Shown piece by piece: positions 1-7,874 of a stretch of DNA of 64,000 bases. The stretch lies in assembly GCA_963682005.1 (NCBI GenBank), contig OY820914.1, positions 4,960,001 to 5,024,000 on the forward strand. Reading direction: 5' to 3'. The notes beneath the pieces were generated by a model. The model searched no databases, was not told the origin of the DNA, and saw nothing but the letters and a program-made list of their open reading frames with translations. Within the stretch, counting starts at the first letter, position 1; every line of letters begins with the position of its first letter. This stretch comes from CAIYUC01 sp963682005 (lineage in GTDB: Bacteria > Bacteroidota > Bacteroidia > Bacteroidales > FEN-979). Both the position numbers and the translations under genes were made by a program.

Positions 1-151
1 GTGGATTATCGCTGAAGAAAATGATAAACACCAGTCGCCGCAAAAGCAACCTTGGGCGGGGCCCGGGCTTCCAGGATTAGGGTAAGAGAACAGGAAGCCC
101 CGGACACAGTTGCGTTGCGGCGATGAGGCCTGCGCGGCCTGAGCGCAAAAT
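1..151. other. Left edge: GC-rich segment with nested inverted repeats
   Basis: No complete gene fits here. Two nested inverted repeats are visible: TCGCCGCAA near 35-43 pairs with TTGCGGCGA near 115-123, and inside it GGGCTTCC near 65-72 pairs with GGAAGCCC near 92-99. A short open frame from 2 to the TAA at 83-85 could be the tail of a protein that starts outside the window, but the inverted repeats make a structured RNA or plain intergenic DNA equally possible. It lies beyond the outermost attachment site, so it is probably original chromosome. Confidence 0.3.
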
Positions 152-184
152 AAAAAAGAGGCCACCCTTTTGGGACAGCCTCTT
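152..184 (-). terminator. Minus-strand intrinsic terminator beyond the outer att site
   Basis: AAGAGGC (156-162) pairs with GCCTCTT (178-184), with an inner CCC/GGG, and read on the minus strand the stem is followed by a run of Ts. It sits about 20 bp downstream (minus sense) of the tRNA-Leu 3'-end copy at 205-219, so it is probably the original terminator of tRNA-Leu before the island arrived. Confidence 0.6.
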
Positions 185-204
185 TACACTTTGCATTTGC
201 CGTT

Positions 205-219
205 GTACCCGGGGCGGGA
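205..219 (-). repeat. Outer attachment site of element 1 (15-bp tRNA-Leu 3' end)
   Basis: The 15 bases GTACCCGGGGCGGGA match 7751-7765 and 41813-41827 exactly. The third copy is the 3' end of the intact tRNA-Leu gene (acceptor stem and part of the T arm). A direct repeat of a tRNA 3' end is the usual footprint of a tyrosine-recombinase element; this copy marks the far end of element 1. A few scattered matches continue past 219, so the ancestral core may have been longer. Confidence 0.75.
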
Positions 220-348
220 CTAAAACCTATACTTTCCGATTACATTTTTTTGATCTTCCAAACTTACTGTAAATAGTGGTTTACAAAACATGGTAAAATA
301 TTCAATATATCAAAATTGTTGAAAAAAAAGTAATAAAATAGTAATTTA

Positions 349-368
349 CAGTCCCCTCTACAGTCCCC
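349..368 (+). repeat. Paired direct repeat, left end of element 1 (candidate integrase arm sites)
   Basis: CAGTCCCC occurs at 349-356 and 361-368, a 12-bp period. The same 20-bp arrangement recurs at 7686-7705 near the other end of the element and was not noticed elsewhere in the window. Pairs of short direct repeats inside both ends of an integrated element are typical of arm-type integrase binding sites; this is inference. The pair lies directly upstream of the integrase promoter, so binding could also repress int. Confidence 0.55.
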
Positions 369-385
369 CCGACACTTTTTTATAT

Positions 386-393
386 TATATTTG
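386..393 (+). promoter_or_regulatory. Promoter -7 box for element 1 integrase
   Basis: TATATTTG fits the Bacteroidota -7 consensus TAnnTTTG and lies 28 bp before the integrase ATG at 422. The paired CAGTCCCC repeats fall where the -33 region would be, suggesting autoregulation by the integrase. Confidence 0.5.
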
Positions 394-421
394 TACTGTT
401 CAAACCTTAAAACCTCTTTTT

Positions 422-1687
422 ATGGCCGGATCAGTTACATTTATTCTGAAGGACCCAAAGTCTAAGAATACAGAAACCCCGATTTACCTTGTGTTTTGGT
501 ACGATAAAATCAGAATCAAAGTTTCCACAGGCGAAAAAATAAAACCTAAGTACTGGAATTCAGATGACCACAGACCCAGGATTGTCAAAGAATTTCAACA
601 GGCGGAGAATCTGAAAACCAGTTTAGACACAAAAGAAATCAAAGTAATGAACACCGCCCGGGACCATATTGCCAAATTTGGAACCGTCAAACCGGAAACC
701 CTCCGCGGGGAAATCGTTAATGTATTACGGCCTAAACCGGTTGACGAACCGGAAACAATGACATTTTTCAAATCCATTGAACAGTACATTAAGACCGTTA
801 ACCGATCCCCCCGGACAAAATTGAGTTATGGAACCACCCAAAACACTTTAACGAAATATTCCGGGACCCTGAAAAAGGAATTGGACTTTGATGATATCAA
901 CATGGATTTTTATGAGGCCTTTCAAAAGTACTGTTATAACATTGAAAATTACTCCCTTAATACCTTTGGGGATCACATCAAAAAGGTCAAAGTATTTATG
1001 AATTATGCAAACGATAAAGGTTATACAACAAACCAGGGACACAAACACCGGAAATTTCAGACGGTTGAAGAAACGGCGGAATCTATTTACCTTACTGATT
1101 CTGAAATAACGACACTGTACGAACACGATTTTACAAAGAATAAAAAATATGACCGGGTCCGGGATTTGTTCATCATCGGTTGTTATACTGGTTTACGATT
1201 CTCCGATCTGTCACAGCTCACACCGGACAATTTTATTAAGGGCGGGACACAATTAAGGATCAAAACGGTAAAGACCGGGGAAATGGTGGTTATCCCCCTC
1301 CACTGGACAATTAAAGAGATATTGCAAAAATATGAAGGTAGGACCCCGCGCCCGATCAGTAACCAAAAGATGAATGATTACATCAAAGAGGTTTGCGAAC
1401 AGGCCGAACTAAACGAAAAAATCAATATGACAAAGACATCAGGCCGGTTAAGTTTTGACCACACCCCGGAAAAATGGGAACTTGTCACCGTTCACACCGC
1501 GCGGAGGTCCTTTTGTACAAATATGTTCCTGGCAGGGGTCCCGACCCTTTCCATAATGAAAATTTCAGCACACCGGACGGAACGCGCATTTATGAAATAC
1601 ATTAAGGTCACACAGGAACAGAACGCGGAGTTATTGAGCAAACACCCGTATTTCACGAAATCCCCGTTAAAAGTAGTAAACCAGTAA
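422..1687 (+). CDS. Tyrosine recombinase (integrase) of element 1
   Basis: A 421-residue site-specific recombinase of the Bacteroidota transposon/island type. An N-terminal arm-binding region (about 1-100) is followed by a SAM-like core-binding domain (about 110-210) and the catalytic domain. The catalytic set is complete: R259 in CYTGLRFSDL, H358 and R361 in HTARRS, H384 in ISAHRTE, and nucleophile Y393 in FMKYIKV. It is the first gene inside the outer att site (205-219), with paired repeats and a TAnnTTTG promoter just upstream. The inferred role is integration and excision of element 1 at the 3' end of tRNA-Leu. Length and motif spacing are normal for the family. Confidence 0.93.
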   Translation: MAGSVTFILKDPKSKNTETPIYLVFWYDKIRIKVSTGEKIKPKYWNSDDHRPRIVKEFQQAENLKTSLDTKEIKVMNTARDHIAKFGTVKPETLRGEIVNVLRPKPVDEPETMTFFKSIEQYIKTVNRSPRTKLSYGTTQNTLTKYSGTLKKELDFDDINMDFYEAFQKYCYNIENYSLNTFGDHIKKVKVFMNYANDKGYTTNQGHKHRKFQTVEETAESIYLTDSEITTLYEHDFTKNKKYDRVRDLFIIGCYTGLRFSDLSQLTPDNFIKGGTQLRIKTVKTGEMVVIPLHWTIKEILQKYEGRTPRPISNQKMNDYIKEVCEQAELNEKINMTKTSGRLSFDHTPEKWELVTVHTARRSFCTNMFLAGVPTLSIMKISAHRTERAFMKYIKVTQEQNAELLSKHPYFTKSPLKVVNQ

Positions 1688-1733
1688 AAAACTTTCCAGT
1701 AATTAACCGATTTAAACCATTAAAACCAACCCC

Positions 1734-2237
1734 ATGAAAACAAAGAAAAACCCCGGCCAAAAAGAATTCAGTTATCCCGAATTAAAACGCATTGATTGTT
1801 CTTTATATCCATTTAATGACACCCCCCGACAAGATATTGCATTCTGGTTACGGAAATCTAAAGAAAATTTGACCGGATGGATTCTACAGTTAACCGATAT
1901 TGCAAAAGAGGATGAAGTAAAATATTGTAAAACAATCAAATCCCTGAACCTTTATTTAAAAGATAAAGACAATACGATATCCGAAAGTATAGAGGTTCAA
2001 ATAGATATAGCCAACTATCTAAAGTCTTTTGTTCGGAGTAATGATCGAGATGAATTGAAAAGGTTGATTAATCTATTATCCCAACAACAAACTATTTATA
2101 ATAATAATCAAAGAACATCCAACGCATTACTAAAGGAAATATCTGCGGACCTTAAAAAGATTACTAAGGCGATAACTGACCCCAAAAGACTAACCCCTTT
2201 CTTTATGGAATTAAAAAAGGATATATCTTTGAATTGA
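1734..2237 (+). CDS. Hypothetical protein in element 1
   Basis: A 167-residue soluble, lysine-rich protein that I do not recognise. It has no signal peptide, membrane segment or clear motif; the C-terminal half (about 90-165) looks helical with a possible short coiled coil. It starts 46 bp after the integrase and runs in the same direction with an ATG in an A-rich leader, so it probably shares the integrase transcript. Confidence 0.6.
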   Translation: MKTKKNPGQKEFSYPELKRIDCSLYPFNDTPRQDIAFWLRKSKENLTGWILQLTDIAKEDEVKYCKTIKSLNLYLKDKDNTISESIEVQIDIANYLKSFVRSNDRDELKRLINLLSQQQTIYNNNQRTSNALLKEISADLKKITKAITDPKRLTPFFMELKKDISLN

Positions 2238-2274
2238 GTAACTTATTATTGTTCAAACCAAAACAGGCATATAT

Positions 2275-2949
2275 ATGAAACTATATTTTAACCATTACCT
2301 AACGGGACCTTGTAGTCTTGGTGAAGATCCTGAGTTTGTCTATGGAGAAAATGACACTAAAGAGGAAAGGGTAGAGAGGTGGTTAAACTACAAGGCAAAA
2401 TGTGAAGTTTATGACGAAATGTTTATAAAAGAATATTTCACTGACCTTTTCTTTATCGGACCATCCCGCACAATTGAAATGTTAAACGTTCATTATGAAT
2501 ATTTTCCGGAAGATAAAATCAACTTTCTTGAATTTATTCAATTGACCTTAACACTATATCCTCATTTTGTACCCTTCATAAATGACGAAAGGGACCCCAA
2601 TGATCCAAGAATTCCTATAAGGACCGATTTAATCAACGATTGGATAACAGAAAAGAGAAAAGAAATTAAAGGAGAGGCAACAGGAACACTAATTACGAAA
2701 ATGAAATGGAATGGATCGGCAGCGTCGTTTGGCTATCTTTTTTCAGAATTGGTTGAGAAGGGGTGGATAACTCCCCCGCAGCGATCTGGAAAAACGAATT
2801 GGGCGGGTTTTGGTAAACTATGCTACCTACACTTCGATCTTAATTCAACTATTGACAATATAATTAAAGAAATAAACCCCCCAAAAGGTCAATATGTCAA
2901 CAATAAACGTGACCAGTTTACAATCCCTGACCTATCCAGTTTAGCCTAA
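2275..2949 (+). CDS. Hypothetical protein, possibly RteC-like C-terminal part
   Basis: A 224-residue soluble protein. The part around residues 140-195 (KMKWNGSAASFGYLFSELVEK and what follows) resembles the pattern in RteC-type regulatory proteins of Bacteroides elements, where a helical segment starts with a conserved K-W-x-G. The similarity is from memory and weak. It lies 37 bp after the previous unknown gene and before the excisionase-like gene. A role in controlling excision or expression of the element would fit but is not shown. Confidence 0.55.
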   Translation: MKLYFNHYLTGPCSLGEDPEFVYGENDTKEERVERWLNYKAKCEVYDEMFIKEYFTDLFFIGPSRTIEMLNVHYEYFPEDKINFLEFIQLTLTLYPHFVPFINDERDPNDPRIPIRTDLINDWITEKRKEIKGEATGTLITKMKWNGSAASFGYLFSELVEKGWITPPQRSGKTNWAGFGKLCYLHFDLNSTIDNIIKEINPPKGQYVNNKRDQFTIPDLSSLA

Positions 2950-3036
2950 TTTCATTAAGTTTTTGAATAGTCCGTAAATAGTCCGGATTGGCAAAGAGGT
3001 TCCAATTGTTTCATATTTGCTGAAAAATCAGTAAAT

Positions 3037-3345
3037 ATGGAAACATTCATTATGCACAGCACCCCACTAAAAGACCTCCGCGACATGATCGGGACGGTCA
3101 TAGAGGAAAAGTTAAAACAGTTCACACCGGCGGGACCACCACCGGAACCAGGAAACGGGGAATATCTGACCCGGGCGGAGGTTTGCACACTCTTGAAAAT
3201 TTCACTTTCTACCCTCCATTATTACACCAAAGACGGAACAGTTCAGGGTTATAAGATCGGAGGACGTATCCTGTATAAGACGGCAGAGGTTAATAACTCT
3301 GTTCATGCAATCCTTTCCAACAAGTACAAACATGGGAGGGGTTAA
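3037..3345 (+). CDS. Excisionase-like helix-turn-helix protein
   Basis: A 102-residue protein with a MerR-type HTH (HTH_17-like) at about residues 45-92: YLTRAEVCTLLKISLSTLHY, then a short wing and GYKIGGRILYKTAEV. These small proteins in Bacteroidota islands act as excisionases or directionality factors. The N-terminal 40 residues form a helix and a proline-rich linker. The upstream region holds a short tandem repeat (TAGTCCG at about 2968 and 2980) that could be a binding site. The next gene starts 2 bp after its stop, so the two are co-transcribed. Confidence 0.75.
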   Translation: METFIMHSTPLKDLRDMIGTVIEEKLKQFTPAGPPPEPGNGEYLTRAEVCTLLKISLSTLHYYTKDGTVQGYKIGGRILYKTAEVNNSVHAILSNKYKHGRG

Positions 3346-3347
3346 AC

Positions 3348-3770
3348 ATGGAAACGCAAACCAAAAGACAGGCAACCCCGGACGCTAAACACCTTATTTT
3401 CTCACTGAACCAGGAAACCGGTTACTTTGAAATGATCCGGGGGGAAATCGGATTTATTAAGGTTCCCGGCGAATTGAAGTTAGAGGAAACCCAAAAAAAG
3501 GCGCAAATCAAATCAGATTACCTTATTCGCGGGCGTATCGTTAACGGGAAATATTCATTCTTTACCGGGATCATTCAAACGAATTTCAATGATTGGTATT
3601 TCGGGGACCACTTTGAGATCAGGAACGGAATCAAAAGGAACAGTTTTATCCTGTTTCACTTCACACCGGCAAAGACCACGTTTGAAATGTTCTTTTTCAA
3701 TCACTACAAACTTTATCCGGACCGGCGCGGGGACTTCATCAGGGATTTCATAAACACACGGAAAAAATAA
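3348..3770 (+). CDS. Hypothetical protein co-transcribed with excisionase-like gene
   Basis: A 140-residue soluble protein rich in aromatic residues in its C-terminal half (SFFTGI, WYFGDHF, FEMFFFNHYKLYP). I do not recognise a named family. It starts 2 bp after the HTH gene, so the pair is almost certainly translated from one message. A GC-rich hairpin follows its stop codon. Confidence 0.6.
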   Translation: METQTKRQATPDAKHLIFSLNQETGYFEMIRGEIGFIKVPGELKLEETQKKAQIKSDYLIRGRIVNGKYSFFTGIIQTNFNDWYFGDHFEIRNGIKRNSFILFHFTPAKTTFEMFFFNHYKLYPDRRGDFIRDFINTRKK

Positions 3771-3795
3771 ACCGGGCGAATTCCCGACCCGGTTC
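3769..3795 (+). terminator. Hairpin after the HTH/hypothetical pair
   Basis: AACCGGG pairs with CCCGGTT around a short loop immediately after the stop codon at 3770. No strong T-run follows, so it may be an inefficient terminator or a message-stabilising hairpin. Confidence 0.4.
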
Positions 3796-3883
3796 ATTAG
3801 TTCAAACCTTTTGACAGGCAATGTCAGAAAGGAATGGCAAAGGTAAGTAAAATCGGGGGGAATCCGTCCATGTACGAAATAAA

Positions 3884-5050
3884 ATGGTTGATTTTGTTAG
3901 ATTGAACATAAAGAACCCCGCCGTTCATAACTTGACGGAGAATCTCCAATTGGAATGGGTTTCTAAAGTAAACAAAAAAACAGGGGTGTTAGAGAAAAAG
4001 AGAATTGCAGAAGTTAACGGAATCGAATTTAAATCATATACAGATAACTTTCTGATTGTATCCCTCAGTTTGCATAAATACTGGAATTTCATTAACGGGA
4101 ATGGTCAACAGAATTACAATGATTTTACATTCTCCGATTTACAAAAGACAATTGAAACCCTTTGCGCCCTGTTAGACCTTTCCCCGGATCAGTGTAAAAT
4201 TGAAAATATTGAGTATGGAGTGAATGTCATTCCTCCATTTCCAACAGAGGAAATTTTAAATAACCTTATCCTCCACAAAAGGAAACCATTTAACAGGGAA
4301 AGGGAGACGGATATTGATAGTCTCCGTTGTAAACATAGTCAAATTATCATTAAGATATATGACAAAGGTTTGCAGGCGTATAAATTGAAATGGATTCCAT
4401 ACTTAGATAAAATATTCCGGTATGAAAATAAGGCCACGAAAATGGAACGATTGAAGGGAATCGGAATTTTCACATTGAACGACCTACTAAACAAAGATAA
4501 ATTATTACAATTAGGCGAACTGTTACAGGCTGATTTTGACGATTTAGTATTTAGTGACAACACAATACCTCAGGATCAACTCACCCCATCAGAACGTCTT
4601 ATTTTGGCTAATGGGAGAAACCCCCTGTACTGGGAGCAACTAAATAAGGATAATCCCAACTATTTCCCAAAGAAATTAAAACGGTTTCGGGAACTTGTTA
4701 TGAAGTACGGAACCCGCAATTATACTGATAATTTGAAACAATTGATTAGTGAAAAATGGAATGAGTTATTAACCTCGGATTCTGAAACTGTACAGGTTTT
4801 GACCGGGGTAGAAATAATCGGGAATACCATTTTCCCAAACATAGCGAAAGGAAAGGACATTACAGTTTTTGACCATTTAGATAAACTGTCAATTCCTGTA
4901 CAGTTACCTTCGGGCCTTGAGATCGGTCCGGGTAGTGCATTATACAAACCAGACGGGGACAAGGGGAAAGGCCGGGAATGGATGAGAGAGTATATTATTC
5001 CTGTAATTCCCGTAAAAAAAAGAATGTTAACAGGTGCCGGCCTAAGGTAA
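3884..5050 (+). CDS. Candidate replication-initiation protein of element 1
   Basis: A 388-residue soluble protein starting MVDFVRLNIKNP. The layout (short beta-rich N-terminus, FTFSDLQKTIETL, then NIEYGVNV near residue 110, IKIYDKG near 150 and FRYENKATKMERLKGIGI near 175-190) resembles the replication-initiation-like proteins of small Bacteroidota elements and filamentous-phage gpII-type Rep proteins. The match is from memory and the catalytic tyrosine is not assigned. If correct, element 1 could make extra copies after excision, which would help a small element without a relaxase. It is the largest gene of element 1 besides the integrase. Confidence 0.5.
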   Translation: MVDFVRLNIKNPAVHNLTENLQLEWVSKVNKKTGVLEKKRIAEVNGIEFKSYTDNFLIVSLSLHKYWNFINGNGQQNYNDFTFSDLQKTIETLCALLDLSPDQCKIENIEYGVNVIPPFPTEEILNNLILHKRKPFNRERETDIDSLRCKHSQIIIKIYDKGLQAYKLKWIPYLDKIFRYENKATKMERLKGIGIFTLNDLLNKDKLLQLGELLQADFDDLVFSDNTIPQDQLTPSERLILANGRNPLYWEQLNKDNPNYFPKKLKRFRELVMKYGTRNYTDNLKQLISEKWNELLTSDSETVQVLTGVEIIGNTIFPNIAKGKDITVFDHLDKLSIPVQLPSGLEIGPGSALYKPDGDKGKGREWMREYIIPVIPVKKRMLTGAGLR

Positions 5051-5140
5051 AAAAACGGTTCCGGTGAACAAATGACCCCTGGGGCAACTAATACTAAGTG
5101 CAATCATACAAATATGTTACAAACCTTAAAACAAAACACA

Positions 5141-5338
5141 ATGAAAAAGAACAGTATTGAAACCTGGTTAGATTCCGTCAATGGATATTTTGAATGGACC
5201 AACAAAGAGAAGGAGATTTTTATCAAGGGTGTAAAAATCTTTAGCGGTTTGTCCCCGTTAAAAACGAAAGAAATAACAGAGCAGATTTGTGCCTATATTG
5301 ACGAAAACGCAATATTTGAGTATTCACCAAAATCTTAG
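5141..5338 (+). CDS. Small hypothetical protein (65 aa)
   Basis: The open frame begins further upstream (5072), but the ATG at 5141 sits in an A-rich Bacteroidota-type leader and gives MKKNSIETWLDSVNGYFEWTN. The protein is acidic/basic mixed, soluble and unrecognised. It is followed within 5 bp by another small gene and probably forms a two-gene unit with it. Confidence 0.45.
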   Translation: MKKNSIETWLDSVNGYFEWTNKEKEIFIKGVKIFSGLSPLKTKEITEQICAYIDENAIFEYSPKS

Positions 5339-5342
5339 TACA

Positions 5343-5507
5343 ATGAAAAAAAAGGAGCATGATCACAAAACGGCCAACGATTTTACTAAAATTGCAAAGG
5401 ATTTGATAAAAGAACTAAATGGATTATCCTTTGTAGCTGCGAATCACGTATTAGACCTTGCGAAGGAATTGTTAACGGGATCAACAATTAAAACAAGGCA
5501 AGATTAA
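5343..5507 (+). CDS. Small hypothetical protein (54 aa)
   Basis: ATG at 5343, 5 bp after the previous stop, gives a 54-residue helical protein (MKKKEHDHKTANDFTKIAKDL...). Amphipathic helices dominate; no family recognised. It converges with the minus-strand gene at 5504-5698, overlapping by 4 bp. Confidence 0.45.
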   Translation: MKKKEHDHKTANDFTKIAKDLIKELNGLSFVAANHVLDLAKELLTGSTIKTRQD

Positions 5508-5698
5508 AAACCGCCAAATAATTGAAGAAGTAGGGAGTAGTCGGCAATAATAACAAAGGAAATAGACTTGCCGTCCTCCCTAGTTTCCTTCATGGTTATT
5601 TTATAATTCCCATTACCGATGTCTTCCATTAATGCCACGGAGGTACGTGAGACAATTTTAGTGCCTTCATCTGAAGTTAATGTAATAAATTCTTTCAT
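5504..5698 (-). CDS. Small hypothetical protein (64 aa)
   Basis: A 64-residue protein, MKEFITLTSDEGTKIVSRTS..., with an alternating beta pattern. Upstream on the minus strand (about 5730-5755) is a TTTG/TA-rich stretch that could be a Bacteroidota promoter. Ordinary amino-acid composition and a sensible leader argue that it is real. Function unknown. Confidence 0.5.
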   Translation of the reverse strand: MKEFITLTSDEGTKIVSRTSVALMEDIGNGNYKITMKETREDGKSISFVIIADYSLLLQLFGGF

Positions 5699-5856
5699 GG
5701 CTGTGTGTTTTTAAGTTAATTACTTGATTTTCTTTAATATACCTACAAATGTATTAAAATTTTGTAAATATCAAATTAGATTTCAGAAAATCTTACAAAG
5801 ATTAACCATAAAAAACTAGAAACCCCTTGATACATCTAAATTTTAACGGTATTCCC

Positions 5857-5885
5857 TCGCGCGCGCACGCGCACGCGCGCGCATG
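5857..5885. repeat. 28-nt alternating purine/pyrimidine (CG/CA) tract
   Basis: From 5858 to 5885 C and G/A alternate without a break (CGCGCGCG...CACGCG...CATG) inside otherwise AT-rich DNA. Such tracts readily adopt left-handed Z-DNA under negative supercoiling. It lies in the 291-bp gap between a minus-strand small gene and the promoter of the secreted-protein pair. Nothing else is seen in the gap apart from that promoter. Confidence 0.7.
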
Positions 5886-5950
5886 TCCCTACTCCCCTTA
5901 GACTAAGAAGGCATTGAAAATTAATAAGGAAGTTAAAAAGATTTTTCATA

Positions 5951-5978
5951 TTGTATTCATAAAGATATTTTATATTTG
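5951..5978 (+). promoter_or_regulatory. Promoter for the secreted-protein pair
   Basis: TTG at 5951-5953, 17 bp spacer, then TATATTTG at 5971-5978, matching the Bacteroidota sigma-ABfr consensus. It ends 11 bp before the ATG at 5990, so the leader is short. Confidence 0.6.
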
Positions 5979-5989
5979 AGGAAAAAAAC

Positions 5990-6685
5990 ATGAAAAAATC
6001 TTTACTCATATTAGGATTCATATTACTTTGTGTTTTGGCTGAATCGCAAGATTTCATTTACTTTAAGGACAAATCTGTTATACCGGCTAAAGTATTAGAG
6101 GTAAAAGTTGACAGAATACTGTATAAGAGATTTGAAATGCCAAAGGGTCCGACATATGAGGTTTTAAAGAGTGATATTATTAAGGTAAAATATTCAACGG
6201 GGATTGTTGATGTATATACAAAGTTAGAAATAACAGATTCATTGAAAAAGGCTATTGACAAGAAAAAAATTGATACAACAAATTTTGCAACTATCTACAT
6301 ATTATTCAATGACAAACATGACGAGAGTCAATTGATGCCATTATATTTCAATGGTCATTATGTTATAACATTTCGGAACCATATGAGATTGAAATATAAA
6401 ATGTACTCTGAAGGTCAGTTAGTTATTCAAAGAAGGGGGAGAAATGCCTATAAAATGGGTCCAACATCAATATTTGATATAGAGTCCGGGAAATCATATG
6501 CCCTAAATATGATGGAACCAAATGCGGTTGCTCTCGATCCAAATACACGGTTTAAATTTGAAGTTATCAGTGATAGTTTAGAATTAGTTACTTTCCTTAA
6601 AGAAAAATTTTTTGGTTTTCAACCCTTTAAAGAATGGGACAAAGAAATGTTTGAAGAACAAAGTAATCCATTAATACAATACTAA
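5990..6685 (+). CDS. Secreted protein of a Bacteroidota-specific family
   Basis: 231 residues with a signal peptide (MKKSLLILGFILLCVLAESQ). The mature start DFIYFKDKSVIPAKVLEVKVDRILYKRFEMPKGPTYEV matches a pattern common in Bacteroidota exported proteins, in which a short beta domain of the form D-x-I-x-x-K-D-G-S-x-I-x-A-K-V is followed by a variable region. The second half (about 95-231) is a beta-rich domain I do not recognise. It is paired with a second secreted protein 14 bp downstream. Role unknown; both are cargo of element 1. Confidence 0.7.
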   Translation: MKKSLLILGFILLCVLAESQDFIYFKDKSVIPAKVLEVKVDRILYKRFEMPKGPTYEVLKSDIIKVKYSTGIVDVYTKLEITDSLKKAIDKKKIDTTNFATIYILFNDKHDESQLMPLYFNGHYVITFRNHMRLKYKMYSEGQLVIQRRGRNAYKMGPTSIFDIESGKSYALNMMEPNAVALDPNTRFKFEVISDSLELVTFLKEKFFGFQPFKEWDKEMFEEQSNPLIQY

Positions 6686-6699
6686 TAATAAAGAAAAAT

Positions 6700-7596
6700 A
6701 TGAGAACAAGAATTTTACTTATTCTTTTTGTTGTAATATCCTTTGGATCACGTTCCCAGGTCAATCAAGATAAAGATCTTATAATATCAGAAAATAACGA
6801 CAGCATAAAATGTAAGATAATTACCACCGACAAAAAAAGTTTTACATGTAAAATAAATGGATACCTGTATTTTGGTTCCAAGAATAAATTGTCCATTGAT
6901 CAAGAAAACAAATCCATAAAAGTTAAAGTTAAAAATCTTAAACTTTACGAAAATCCCGGATCCGATTTTACTACTAAGGATATATTTAATAAAATTGATT
7001 CCGTAATGAAACCAACCGTTAAATGGTCAGTAGATTATGAGAAAAATCTATATAACTATAAGAAATCTAATATATTATATAACAAAATATATTGGTACGG
7101 ATTAGATTTTAGTCAAGTAAAAATTCAATTAGGAAAAGGCACAAGAACACAATTTTCACAGCCATTTTTTACAGACTGTAACGATTTTATCCTATCAACT
7201 AAGGAAATTCAAGAGTTTAGTAATGAGTTTAATTTTGTAATTGATACAGGTATTGTTATAAACAGAAATAATACAATGAATGTGTCAAAAATATACAATA
7301 AAGACAATAAAATACTGTCAATAGATTCAATTAGAACAATATTAAGGGATTTTCCTACCTCTAAACAGGGTATTGGGTTAATAGTGTTCCTTACAGCTAT
7401 CAATAAAGAATTGGAAACGGTAACATATGTTGTTACTTTCTTTGATATAAGGTCAAAATCAGTTTTAGTTTGTTTATCAGAAACTTCAAAAACGTCCGGT
7501 ATAGGAATGGCTAATCATTGGACAGCTCCAATTGCAGAATATCTTAATGACCTTTGGCATTATGATTCTTGGCGAGAACTTTATTCAGGAAAATGA
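6700..7596 (+). CDS. Second secreted protein, related N-terminus
   Basis: 298 residues with a signal peptide (MRTRILLILFVVISFGSRSQ). The mature N-terminus (DLIISENNDSIKCKIITTDKKSFTCK) has the same short beta motif as its neighbour: a name-strand, then S-I-x-C/A-K-I/V. The rest is lysine- and asparagine-rich with no recognised domain. It follows the previous gene by 14 bp and is the last gene of element 1 before the arm-type repeats. The pair may work together at the envelope. Confidence 0.65.
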   Translation: MRTRILLILFVVISFGSRSQVNQDKDLIISENNDSIKCKIITTDKKSFTCKINGYLYFGSKNKLSIDQENKSIKVKVKNLKLYENPGSDFTTKDIFNKIDSVMKPTVKWSVDYEKNLYNYKKSNILYNKIYWYGLDFSQVKIQLGKGTRTQFSQPFFTDCNDFILSTKEIQEFSNEFNFVIDTGIVINRNNTMNVSKIYNKDNKILSIDSIRTILRDFPTSKQGIGLIVFLTAINKELETVTYVVTFFDIRSKSVLVCLSETSKTSGIGMANHWTAPIAEYLNDLWHYDSWRELYSGK

Positions 7597-7685
7597 ATAT
7601 TCTGACCTCAGTCAAACGATAAACACAATCAGAATCACTTTCACCTTCCCCCGGAAAAGAAAAACCCCGCTAAAACACTTTTTAA

Positions 7686-7705
7686 AGTCCCCTCTACAGT
7701 CCCCC
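7686..7705 (+). repeat. Paired direct repeat, right end of element 1 (candidate arm sites)
   Basis: AGTCCCC at 7686-7692 and again at 7698-7704 reproduce the 20-bp block at 350-369 exactly, in the same orientation and with the same 12-bp period. See the left-end entry for interpretation. Confidence 0.55.
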
Positions 7706-7710
7706 AATCA

Positions 7711-7743
7711 AATAAAAACCCCGTAAGTCATTGACCTACGGGG
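7711..7743 (-). terminator. Minus-strand terminator next to the tRNA-Leu fragment
   Basis: CCCCGTA (7719-7725) pairs with TACGGGG (7737-7743); on the minus strand the stem is followed by TTTTTATTT. It lies 4 bp past the tRNA-Leu fragment, where a terminator for the tRNA transcript would be needed when element 1 alone occupied the site. Confidence 0.6.
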
Positions 7744-7747
7744 AATC

Positions 7748-7809
7748 ATCGTACCCGGGGCGGGAATCGAACCCGCACGCCCTCGACGGGCACAGGATTT
7801 TAAGTCCTG
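7748..7809 (-). pseudogene. Partial tRNA-Leu: attachment site between elements 1 and 2
   Basis: 62 bp identical to 41810-41871 except for one base (A at 7786, T at 41848). It covers the anticodon stem, variable arm, T arm and acceptor 3' strand, but lacks the 5' half, so it cannot be a functional tRNA. It is the displaced 3' half of tRNA-Leu left at the far boundary of element 2, and also holds the 15-bp core shared with element 1. Confidence 0.85.
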
Positions 7810-7874
7810 ACAACTTTCCAGAAATACCAATAGAATCAGCCTTTTCGTTCTTGCATTTTGATGCAAAACACGAC

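Larger units (their letters stand above)
205..7765. mobile_element. Element 1: small integrative element at tRNA-Leu
   Basis: About 7.5 kb lies between the 15-bp att copy at 205-219 and the tRNA fragment at 7748-7809. It has its own integrase next to the outer att site, an excisionase-like HTH gene, a candidate replication-initiation protein, several small unknown genes and two related secreted proteins. A repeated motif (CAGTCCCC, period 12) occurs as a pair near both ends. No relaxase or coupling protein is seen, so autonomous transfer is unlikely. Its tRNA-proximal end is now separated from the tRNA by element 2, which therefore probably arrived later. Confidence 0.7.
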
